Origin: Clostridiales bacterium
GTDB lineage: Bacteria; Bacillota; Clostridia; Saccharofermentanales; Saccharofermentanaceae
Assembly: GCA_017551625.1 (NCBI GenBank)
Contig: JAFZLF010000055.1
Coordinates: 1 to 64,000, forward strand
Length of the DNA stretch: 64,000 nt
Direction: 5' to 3'
Each line of letters opens with the position of its first letter. Within the stretch, counting starts at the first letter, position 1. The notes under the pieces are model-generated. The model had not been told where the DNA came from. It saw nothing but the letters and a program-made list of their open reading frames with translations, and ran no database searches. The position numbers and the translations under genes are program-made. This document shows, piece by piece, positions 6,810 through 13,070 of the stretch.

Positions 6810-7979
6810 ATGTCTATACGAAAAAACTCAAGGAAAGAAAATGGTAGCGGTTCCATTAGAAAACGCAAAGACGGACGTTGGGAAGGAAGGTATTCCATTC
6901 CATCAAAAGACGGCGGCGGATCCTATATCCGCAAATCCGTGTATGCTGATACACAAGAGGAGCTTCGGAAAAAACTCACACAGATAACCGGAGAGATTGA
7001 TGACGGTATCTATCAGGAGCCATCACAATACAGGTTGTCCGAGTGGATCGAAACCTGGCTGGAGGTGTATGTTAAGCCTACGGTAAAGGATTTTACCTAT
7101 GATTCTTATTCCGGGGTTTGCAGAAACCATATTATCCCTGACCTGGGGGGAGTCAAGCTCAAAGAATTGAGTACGACCATGATCCAGAAGTTCTATAACT
7201 CTCTCTTGAAGAAGGGATTGTCGGCTAAGACACTAAAGAACATCCATGGGATCCTCCATAGGACCCTTCAGCAGGCATACGTGGTTGGTGAGATAAAGCA
7301 GAATCCGACAGACAGATGCATACTTCCCAAAGTTCCCAAACCTAAGATTGATCCTCTTGAAGATGAGGAAATTACAAGATTTCTGGAAGCGATACGGGGG
7401 CATAGATATGAAAATGTCTATTTTCTCACTCTCTTCACCGGAATGCGTCAGGGAGAAGTCCTCGGCCTGTCGTGGGATTGTGTGGATGTTCAGAACAGCA
7501 CGATTCTGATTAACAAGCAATTGAGAAGGACTTCACATCATGCCGGGGCTGAGTACATCCTTGATTCGACGAAGAACGGAAAAGAACGGGAGATAGTGGT
7601 AGCACCCTCAGTCATGATGGTACTGGCCAGACAGAGAGCTTGGCAGAAGGAATGTGCTGAGAAAGCCGGATCTGCTTGGAACAACGAATGGAATCTTGTA
7701 TTTACCGATGAACTGGGGCAACATCTTAACCATCCGACTGTATATAACAACTACAAAAGGGTGATGAAGAAGATGGGGCTTGAGAATAAGAGGTTTCACG
7801 ATCTTCGACACACTTATGCGGTGGCTTCACTGGAGAGCGGCGATGATATAAAGACATTGCAGGACAACTTGGGACACGCGACGGCTTCGTTCACACTGGA
7901 TAAGTACGGACACGTTAACAAGACCATGAAGCAGAAATCCGCGATGAATATGCAGAGATTCATCAACAAAGTATCGTAG
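6810..7979 (+). CDS. Tyrosine recombinase (phage/ICE-type integrase)
   Basis: A 389-residue site-specific recombinase that would integrate and excise the element at tRNA-Ser. Residues about 12-60 form an arm-type DNA-binding domain (GSGSIRKRKDGRWEGRY), about 72-165 the SAM-like core-binding domain, and the catalytic domain follows with R213 (TGMRQGE), K255, H330 and R333 (HDLRH), H356 (LGHAT) and the nucleophile Y366 (DKYGH). All catalytic residues are present, so it should be active. Ribosome site AAAGGAA precedes the ATG. It is adjacent to the TTGGGGTCA arm-site pair and the tRNA 3' end, the normal arrangement for tRNA-targeting elements. Confidence 0.95.
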   Translation: MSIRKNSRKENGSGSIRKRKDGRWEGRYSIPSKDGGGSYIRKSVYADTQEELRKKLTQITGEIDDGIYQEPSQYRLSEWIETWLEVYVKPTVKDFTYDSYSGVCRNHIIPDLGGVKLKELSTTMIQKFYNSLLKKGLSAKTLKNIHGILHRTLQQAYVVGEIKQNPTDRCILPKVPKPKIDPLEDEEITRFLEAIRGHRYENVYFLTLFTGMRQGEVLGLSWDCVDVQNSTILINKQLRRTSHHAGAEYILDSTKNGKEREIVVAPSVMMVLARQRAWQKECAEKAGSAWNNEWNLVFTDELGQHLNHPTVYNNYKRVMKKMGLENKRFHDLRHTYAVASLESGDDIKTLQDNLGHATASFTLDKYGHVNKTMKQKSAMNMQRFINKVS

Positions 7980-8000
7980 AACACCATGAAAACCCGACAT

Positions 8001-8021
8001 TTGGGGTCAAAATTGGGGTCA
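8001..8021 (+). repeat. Paired TTGGGGTCA repeats, right flank
   Basis: Nonamers at 8001-8009 and 8013-8021, matching those at 242-262. They lie 46 bp from the tRNA 3' end, a reasonable distance for integrase arm sites relative to the crossover core. Confidence 0.6.
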
Positions 8022-8031
8022 AAACAATATA

Positions 8032-8064
8032 AAGTCCCCGCAAACGCAGTGTTTGCAGGGACTT
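8032..8064 (-). terminator. Terminator downstream of tRNA-Ser
   Basis: A 14-bp stem with one mismatch (8032-8045 with 8051-8064) and five-base loop, followed on the minus strand by TATATTGTTTT. On the plus strand it also follows the integrase gene. Confidence 0.75.
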
Positions 8065-8067
8065 CAA

Positions 8068-8160
8068 TGGCGGAGAAGGAGGGATTCGAACCCTCGAAAC
8101 CCTTTTGGGGTTTACACGATTTCCAGTCGTGCGCGCTCGACCAGGCTACGCGACTTCTCC
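8068..8160 (-). tRNA. tRNA-Ser (anticodon GGA)
   Basis: Ninety-three bases with encoded CCA. Acceptor GGAGAAG pairs with CTTCTCC, discriminator G. The anticodon stem ACGA/TCGT encloses CTGGAAA, giving anticodon GGA (reads UCC/UCU). A long variable arm (AAACCCC/GGGTTT type) marks class II serine tRNA, and the T-loop GTTCGAATC is standard. The 3' end faces the integrase, so the gene served as the attachment site and its end was restored on integration. Confidence 0.95.
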
Positions 8161-8203
8161 ATGACTGATCGATCCGTGAGACTATTTTCTCACGTGCCTT
8201 GAT

Positions 8204-8232
8204 ATAATACCGATTTCAAGGGGGTTTGTCAA
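8204..8232 (-). promoter_or_regulatory. tRNA-Ser promoter
   Basis: Minus strand: TTGACA (8232-8227), 17-bp spacer, TATTAT (8209-8204), 44 bases before the tRNA. A copy of the over-represented 10-mer AAAAGCACTG (8242-8233) abuts the -35. Confidence 0.75.
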
Positions 8233-8305
8233 CAGTGCTTTTCGCGCAGAGAAACATGGAGAATTCTCTCCGGGTCACGGAAAGTGCCCCCGCCCCCAAA
8301 GCACA

Positions 8306-8337
8306 GAAAAAGGGGCTGCCTTTACGACAGCCCCGGA
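8306..8337 (-). terminator. Terminator of the zinc-ribbon gene
   Basis: Minus strand: GGGGCTG (8335-8329), short loop, CAGCCCC (8319-8312 region), then TTTTTCTG. A classic intrinsic terminator, 24 bases after the gene's stop. Confidence 0.8.
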
Positions 8338-8360
8338 TTTCTAATCAGATTGGATACGAA

Positions 8361-8804
8361 TCAGAAGATTCTGTACTTACCAACGATCGGGAGTTCCTTC
8401 TGTACGCCGTTCTTCGCGTTCAGGATGCCCATGATCGTGAATACGATGTACATGATCATAGCAACACCGCAAGCGATCCAGCCGAGGATCGGGATGATGT
8501 TGAGGAGCATAGCGATCAGAGCGAAGACCTCGAGGCAGAGCGCCTGATTAACATGGAAACGGATATCCGGATCTTCCTTGTTCAGTACGAGAGCGTACAG
8601 AGAGAAGATACCAAGATAAGAGAGCATGCACAGAGCTCTTGTACCGTTAGCAGCACGCGGAGCAGCGGCTACCGGAGCCTGGTAAACAGGAGCAGCCTGC
8701 GGCTGCGGCTGAACCGGGGCAGCACCGAGAGGAGCGCCACAGTTGGAGCAGGAAACGGCACCGTCAGGAAGCTGAGTACCGCACTTGGGACAGAAAATAG
8801 ACAT
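8361..8804 (-). CDS. Zinc-ribbon membrane protein (DUF4870/Tic20-like)
   Basis: A 147-residue protein. Residues 4-24 form a zinc ribbon, FCPKCGTQLPD...CSNCGAPL. A flexible Pro/Ala/Gln-rich linker follows (about 25-55), then a three-helix membrane domain with NQALCLEVFALIAMLL and IIPILGWIACG, ending in GVQKELPIVGKYR, which is characteristic of DUF4870/Tic20-like proteins. Function is unknown; similar proteins are common in Firmicutes. The ribosome site is AGGAGG, seven bases before the ATG. It is a single-gene unit with its own terminator. Confidence 0.75.
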   Translation of the reverse strand: MSIFCPKCGTQLPDGAVSCSNCGAPLGAAPVQPQPQAAPVYQAPVAAAPRAANGTRALCMLSYLGIFSLYALVLNKEDPDIRFHVNQALCLEVFALIAMLLNIIPILGWIACGVAMIMYIVFTIMGILNAKNGVQKELPIVGKYRIF

Positions 8805-8884
8805 AACACAATCCTCCTAGTTATTTATAAGCTATAAGCCGATATTGAATCGATGCTAAATATAACTACTACTATTCTTACACT

Positions 8885-8911
8885 AAAAAATAAAAAAAGC
8901 AATAGAATTGC
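8885..8911 (-). terminator. Likely terminator of the GH36 gene
   Basis: Minus strand: short stem GCAAT-TCT-ATTGC (8911-8899) followed by TTTTTTTATTTTTT. The stem is weak but the U-run is long; it lies 26 bases after the gene's stop. Confidence 0.5.
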
Positions 8912-8936
8912 CAAAGTATCCTTACATTTTCGCGAG

Positions 8937-10574
8937 TCATTCCAGAAGAGGGATACGGAGTTTCTGCGGCTGCAGATAGAGCTCATACTCGATGACCAGT
9001 TCTCTGTTTCTGATGTAGATGGACTTGACCGTGGCCTGCCGTAGCGCGTGGATGGTGTTCCAGACGACGGTGTCCTCCGCATCGTAAGATGTCAGGTCGT
9101 CGGAAGTGAGGATCATGCCCTGACAAAGGCCCATCGCACGGCCGAGAAGGACACGCCTCTCCTTCGAGAAGAGAAAGTGCGGATTGCTGATGGGAAGGAC
9201 GTTGGTAAAGAGTGTAAAGGCTCTTCCCGAGAGCTGCCTGTGGCAGAACAGACCGATCAGGGAGCGGTAGGTGGAGTTCTGCTCACGGCTGGCCTGAGCC
9301 AGAGGCGGGAACCATTCGGCGGACAGGTCGCAGCTGACCTGGCAGTAGTCCATGACGCCGGCCGCGGCCATCAGGGGCACTCCGCATCCGATGGTGGTGG
9401 AATCGCCCACGCACTCCTTAAGGAACCGGATCGCGTCATACATCTTTTCGGCGCGGGTCTGACTTGCCGACGGGAGCATGCAGGCCGCATAGAGGAAATC
9501 AAACTTGAAGACAGAGACGCCCCAGTCATCGCGCATCGTGAGCAGGACGTTCTTGAGATGCCTGCGGAATGCGGGATTGGAGGCATCGAGACAGTAGCAG
9601 TTGTGCCAGGAAGTACATGCGGGGACGGGTCTGCCCGATGCGTCCCGCAGGAGCCACTCGCTGTGGTTCTTATAGATGCGGGAGTGCTTGTCGCAGATAA
9701 AGGGCGCGATCCAGATCCCGGCCAGCATACCGCAGCTCAGGATCTTCTTCGTGATCGGGTAGATGCCGTGCGGGAAGGCATTCCGCTTCGGAGTCAGCCA
9801 GTCTCCGATGGCGTTCTCATAGCCCTCGTCGATGCAGAAGATCCGGCACGGATATCGCGCGGCCGAATCACTGACATCCTGGATATCCCGCATGAGCTTC
9901 TTCTCCGTGATGTCCGACTCGTGACGGTACCAGGTGGTGTAGCCGGTGACCGGCTTGGCCCCGGTGGACGTGATGCCGAGCTTTTCGAAGTATCCGTCAA
10001 AGACCTCGTCCTCCGTGCCTTCACAGAACCATATGTCCATCGCGGCAAAAGCACTGTCGAAGAAGCGTTTGCTCAGGTCTTTTCTGACGGTGAGAGTCCC
10101 CTGGTCCGTGTCGATGTCGAAAAAGGTGAACCCCTGTTCTTCATTAAGAGAGCCGAAGAAGCGGAACCGGGAGTCCTGCCGGACATAGCCGTAGCTCACG
10201 CCGTGGAGCCAGCGGTTCTGCTTCGGGTAGTTCGTAAATTCACGGTCGCCCGAGCGGTCCGTCTTCTTATGGCGTATGATCTTCGCCATCTGCTCGACGG
10301 CGAGGTTCGTGGTATCGATACTGTATTCTTTGCTGACGGTCCAGGACTGGTAGCCGTTCATGAAGATGTAGTCTTTCTTGTCAAAACCGTACGGGTAGGC
10401 GACGATCAGTTCCGTGATCTCGATGGATCTTGCGGGTGTGACAGCGACGCGGAAGCGGTCCTCCTCATTCTTCACTTCGAAGGACAGAAGATCACTCGTT
10501 TCCCCGGACAGAAGATCCAGCGTGCGCTGCACGCCGTTCTGCTGATAAGTTAACGATGCACTTGTCGGCTTCAT
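8937..10574 (-). CDS. GH36-type alpha-galactosidase
   Basis: A 545-residue cytoplasmic glycoside hydrolase of the melibiase (GH36/clan D) type, expected to release alpha-linked galactose from oligosaccharides. An N-terminal beta-domain (about 1-200) precedes a (beta/alpha)8 barrel. The strand motif VFKFDFLY supplies the probable nucleophile D359, and CQVSCDLSAEW the probable acid/base D416; IDEGYE (248-253) and GIWIAPF are typical barrel motifs. There is no signal peptide. The ATG at 10574 is favoured over a GTG at 10583 that sits too close to the AAGGAG ribosome site. No sugar transporter adjoins it, so the substrate is uncertain. Confidence 0.85.
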   Translation of the reverse strand: MKPTSASLTYQQNGVQRTLDLLSGETSDLLSFEVKNEEDRFRVAVTPARSIEITELIVAYPYGFDKKDYIFMNGYQSWTVSKEYSIDTTNLAVEQMAKIIRHKKTDRSGDREFTNYPKQNRWLHGVSYGYVRQDSRFRFFGSLNEEQGFTFFDIDTDQGTLTVRKDLSKRFFDSAFAAMDIWFCEGTEDEVFDGYFEKLGITSTGAKPVTGYTTWYRHESDITEKKLMRDIQDVSDSAARYPCRIFCIDEGYENAIGDWLTPKRNAFPHGIYPITKKILSCGMLAGIWIAPFICDKHSRIYKNHSEWLLRDASGRPVPACTSWHNCYCLDASNPAFRRHLKNVLLTMRDDWGVSVFKFDFLYAACMLPSASQTRAEKMYDAIRFLKECVGDSTTIGCGVPLMAAAGVMDYCQVSCDLSAEWFPPLAQASREQNSTYRSLIGLFCHRQLSGRAFTLFTNVLPISNPHFLFSKERRVLLGRAMGLCQGMILTSDDLTSYDAEDTVVWNTIHALRQATVKSIYIRNRELVIEYELYLQPQKLRIPLLE

Positions 10575-10604
10575 AGGTATCACATCTCCTTACAGTTCAC
10601 AAAC

Positions 10605-10632
10605 AGTATAGTGAGTTTTCGGGAAATTGCAA
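10605..10632 (-). promoter_or_regulatory. Promoter of the GH36 gene
   Basis: Minus strand: TTGCAA (10632-10627), 16-bp spacer, TATACT (10610-10605), about 30 bases before the start codon. Confidence 0.6.
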
Positions 10633-10688
10633 AGGTGGCATCCGCGTGGGGGAGTGAACGAAAGAGAGTCCTTCTTGCTGCCCGGCTG

Positions 10689-10717
10689 TTAACAAAGCGC
10701 GGGATTTCGGGTACAAT
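10689..10717 (+). promoter_or_regulatory. Promoter of trmB
   Basis: TTAACA (10689-10694), 17-bp spacer, TACAAT (10712-10717), about 110 bases upstream of the trmB ATG. The leader is GC-rich with no obvious structure. Confidence 0.6.
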
Positions 10718-10826
10718 AGCGTGGTGTCGGGTCTGGCGGCCGAGACACCGGACGGGTAGCGCGGAGATAGAAGTGTGCGGCCCCGACAAGGGAGTGCCGC
10801 CAAGATGCGGAAGAAGGAGAGAACTC

Positions 10827-11540
10827 ATGGCCAGAATGCGTAAGAAGAAGAACCTCATCCCGAGAACCGAGGCGTGCGCCGATCACTATTTTGAGGATCC
10901 GGCGGGAAACCGCGGGAAGTGGAGAGAAGCCTGCGGCATGCCCGCGGACTGCCCGCTCTATGTCGAGATCGGCTGTGGGAAAGGGCTTTTCTCGGAGAAT
11001 ATGGCGAGAAGAAATCCGGATGTGTGCTATGTCGCGATCGAGCGTGAGCCGTCGTGCTGCCTTCTGGCGATGGAGCGCGCGAAGAATGCGAAGCTTCGGA
11101 ATCTGTTCTTCATAAGAGGCGATGCACAGGGACTTCTCGAGTATTTCGGGCCTTCCGAGGTGGACCGGATCTTCATCAATTTCTGCGATCCGTGGACGCG
11201 TCAGAATAAACCGAAGCGTCGTCTGACATACCGTGCTTTTCTCGATATGTACCGTCAGGTGATGGTTCCGGGCGGGCAGATCCACATGAAGACCGATAAC
11301 GACCCGCTCTTCGACTTTACTCTCGAGGAGATGGAGGCATCGGGCTGGGAGACGACCTGCGTGACTCGGGATCTGCATCACAGTCAGTGGGATGGTGAGA
11401 ACATCCGGACGGAATTCGAGACGAAATATGCTGAGCAGGGTATCCCGATCAAGCGGGTCGTCGGCATCATGCGTGAGAGAACGGAAAAGCCGGAAGAACC
11501 TGCCGGCGGATCGGAAACGGATGTGCCGGAAGAGAATTGA
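10827..11540 (+). CDS. trmB: tRNA (guanine-N7-)-methyltransferase
   Basis: A 237-residue SAM-dependent enzyme that makes 7-methylguanosine at position 46 of tRNA. The SAM-binding loop is VEIGCGKGLFSENMA (about 46-60), followed by VAIERE, the family motif FINFCDPWTRQNKPKRRL (near 125-142) and the C-terminal TDND and TEFETKY segments, all diagnostic of TrmB. The ATG at 10827 is chosen because it has AAGAAGGAGAG just upstream and gives family length; an open frame to 10611 runs across the promoter. The last 20 residues are a Glu/Pro-rich tail of no known role. Confidence 0.95.
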   Translation: MARMRKKKNLIPRTEACADHYFEDPAGNRGKWREACGMPADCPLYVEIGCGKGLFSENMARRNPDVCYVAIEREPSCCLLAMERAKNAKLRNLFFIRGDAQGLLEYFGPSEVDRIFINFCDPWTRQNKPKRRLTYRAFLDMYRQVMVPGGQIHMKTDNDPLFDFTLEEMEASGWETTCVTRDLHHSQWDGENIRTEFETKYAEQGIPIKRVVGIMRERTEKPEEPAGGSETDVPEEN

Positions 11541-11562
11541 TTCCCGGGAGCGAAGATCCGAC

Positions 11563-11592
11563 TTGAGAAAAGGGATCGATCCGTTATATAAT
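11563..11592 (+). promoter_or_regulatory. Promoter of the 11658 gene
   Basis: TTGAGA (11563-11568), 18-bp spacer, TATAAT (11587-11592). Confidence 0.65.
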
Positions 11593-11657
11593 AGGGAACA
11601 TCTGAAGCAGTCGGACCGGGGAGGTTCCACAGGGCCGAGGGCACAGGAGGAAGAAAA

Positions 11658-12209
11658 ATGGCATTATTTGATCCGAAGAAGAGTCAGATTTCTCAGCTGC
11701 AGAAATCGATCGATGATAAGAACCGCATGATCGGCGTCTATTTTGACGAGATCGGCAAGCTCTACTACAAGCAGTACCGCGACATGAACGCGGATGTGTC
11801 CAGGGACATCAATACCCGCTGCGAGAGTATCTCCAATCTGTACCTCGAGATCGAGGAGTGCAGACTGCGCATCCTCTTCGAGAAGGGATATAAGGAGTGC
11901 AGGAACTGTAAGAAGGAGAACCTCCTCGAGCATGCGTACTGCTCGGCCTGCGGCGAGAAATTCCCGGAGAGCAATGACGTCTCTGTCGTTACCCGCGTCG
12001 ATCCGGCAGATATCGGGATCGTCGTTCCGGTAGTGGACAAGGTCCCGCAGGAGAATCCGGAGCGCGTCACCGAGGGCGGCGAAGCAGTAAGCGAAGGTGC
12101 CGGCGAAGCGATCCCGGTCGAGAATCCGACGGCGGAATTGACCGGTGAGTCGGTCGCAGAAGTTGCCGAGGAAGCAGAAGAGACCGTTTCGGAAGAAGCA
12201 GAAGAATAA
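11658..12209 (+). CDS. Zinc-ribbon protein with coiled-coil and acidic tail
   Basis: A 183-residue protein I do not recognise as a named family. Residues 1-75 are helical and likely coiled-coil (SQISQLQKSIDDKNRMIGVY). A zinc ribbon CRNCKKENLLEHAYCSACG (about 79-97) follows, then an 80-residue tail almost entirely Glu/Ala/Val. No membrane segment or signal is seen. The ribosome site AGGAGGAAG is strong and it has its own promoter and terminator. Comparable short-coil plus double-Cys zinc-ribbon proteins in Firmicutes are annotated only as hypothetical; regulatory or scaffold roles would be guesses. Confidence 0.6.
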   Translation: MALFDPKKSQISQLQKSIDDKNRMIGVYFDEIGKLYYKQYRDMNADVSRDINTRCESISNLYLEIEECRLRILFEKGYKECRNCKKENLLEHAYCSACGEKFPESNDVSVVTRVDPADIGIVVPVVDKVPQENPERVTEGGEAVSEGAGEAIPVENPTAELTGESVAEVAEEAEETVSEEAEE

Positions 12210-12246
12210 GATCACTGAAACACGGGAAAGTGGAGTAAGAAAATAG

Positions 12247-12275
12247 GGGCTCGGAATGGTAGATATTCCGAGCCC
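12247..12275. terminator. Bidirectional-looking terminator
   Basis: GGGCTCGGAAT (12247-12257) pairs perfectly with ATTCCGAGCCC (12265-12275). The T-rich run is better on the minus strand (TATTTTCTT) than on the plus strand, but it lies 38 bases after the plus-strand stop. Confidence 0.65.
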
Positions 12276-12349
12276 TAACATTCTTATTATAGCATAGATT
12301 GCGAAAACACTCTGACACGTATGTTACCATTCTGTGAACCTTAGTTCGA

Positions 12350-12356
12350 TATAATG
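12350..12356 (+). promoter_or_regulatory. -10 element of hpf
   Basis: A consensus TATAAT about 60 bases upstream of hpf, without a clear -35. The weak -35 would fit growth-phase-dependent expression, but that is inference. Confidence 0.4.
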
Positions 12357-12412
12357 GTTCTGTAGACAGAACAAGGGTCTACGAAATTGAACAATCGGAA
12401 GGATGTGATTAT

Positions 12413-12952
12413 ATGAAGATCACGACACAGGGAAACGGTATCAAGATCGGCAAGCGTCTGGAGGAAAAAATCGCCGGTAAACTCGCAAAGTTTGACAGAT
12501 ATTTCGGGGAAGAGGGATCCTTCAATATCAAGATCCACCCCGAGAAAGAACTGAAGAAAGTGGAGATCACGCTGAAGCTCCAGAATCATATTTTCAGAGC
12601 AGAGGCAAAAGACGATGACATTCTGAATGCGGTAGACCGCACAGTGGATAAGCTGGAGTCCCAGATCAGAAAACAGAAGACGAGGATCCAGCGTCAGAAG
12701 AAAGAGTACCCGATCCTCAACGAATATCTCAGCGATATCGTCGAAGAGGATTACGAAGAAGAGGACAACGAACCGAAGATCATCAAGCGCAAATCCTTCG
12801 AACTGGTTCCGATGGAGTCGGAAGAAGCGATTCTGCAGATGGAGATGCTTGGTCACAGCTTCCTGGTTTATCTCGATGCACAGACAGGAACAGTATGTGT
12901 GGTATATAAGCGCAAAGACGGCCAGTATGGTCTGATAGAGCCTACCTACTAA
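12413..12952 (+). CDS. hpf: Ribosome hibernation promoting factor, long form
   Basis: A 179-residue long HPF. The N-terminal beta-alpha-beta domain (1-100) is the YfiA/HPF fold that lies in the 30S decoding channel (KITTQGNGIKIGKRLEEKI...KLAKFDRYF). An acidic linker (about 120-130) leads to the C-terminal dimerisation domain, with VPMESEEAILQMEMLGHSF (the usual pattern is KPM..EEAILQMELLGH.FF) and a final YKRKDGQYGLIEP. The long form alone dimerises 70S ribosomes into 100S particles in stationary phase or stress. It is monocistronic with a strong terminator. Confidence 0.95.
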   Translation: MKITTQGNGIKIGKRLEEKIAGKLAKFDRYFGEEGSFNIKIHPEKELKKVEITLKLQNHIFRAEAKDDDILNAVDRTVDKLESQIRKQKTRIQRQKKEYPILNEYLSDIVEEDYEEEDNEPKIIKRKSFELVPMESEEAILQMEMLGHSFLVYLDAQTGTVCVVYKRKDGQYGLIEPTY

Positions 12953-13008
12953 TTCCTTCCAAGCTAAGAATTTCCTTGTTCAAATCGCCGTCTTGCGCGT
13001 GAACACCC

Positions 13009-13050
13009 GGGGGAGGGGATCTCCGAGAAGAGATCTTCTCCCCCTCTTTT
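13009..13050 (+). terminator. Terminator of hpf
   Basis: A long stem built from GGGGGAGGGGATCTC (13009 on) and GAGATCTTCTCCCCC, followed by TCTTTTT (13045-13051). It ends only 20 bases before the next start codon. Confidence 0.85.
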
Positions 13051-13070
13051 TATCATGAGGGGGAGTGGTT

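Larger units (their letters stand above)
1..8067. mobile_element. Integrative mobilizable element at tRNA-Ser (left edge unresolved)
   Basis: Seen: a tyrosine integrase ends 88 bp from the 3' end of a tRNA-Ser gene, and next to it lie an excisionase-like HTH gene, a MobC-like gene, an IncQ-like oriT, a MOBQ relaxase and a three-gene ABC transporter, all more AT-rich than the rest of the window. There is no type IV secretion gene, so this would be mobilizable rather than self-transmissible. Paired TTGGGGTCA repeats (12-bp period) occur at both 242-262 and 8001-8021, and a 15-bp sequence at 199-213 recurs inverted at 6764-6778; both resemble integrase arm sites. No copy of the tRNA 3' end is visible in bases 1-313, so the left attachment site is either very short or lies beyond the window. 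The stretch 16-313 holds only these repeats and an imperfect dyad (37-43 with 72-78), with no gene. Confidence 0.8.

Noticed and set aside
9048-10553. Long open frame antisense to the GH36 gene
   Set aside because: Strong G/C third-position bias keeps antisense frames open across this genome; composition is Asp/Val/Arg-rich with no motifs, while the opposite strand has clear GH36 motifs. The same reasoning excludes frames antisense to recJ, relA, the ABC permease and pyk.
13065-13067. GTG as start of the large lipoprotein
   Set aside because: It is one base from the ribosome site; the ATG at 13071 gives normal spacing and a normal signal peptide.
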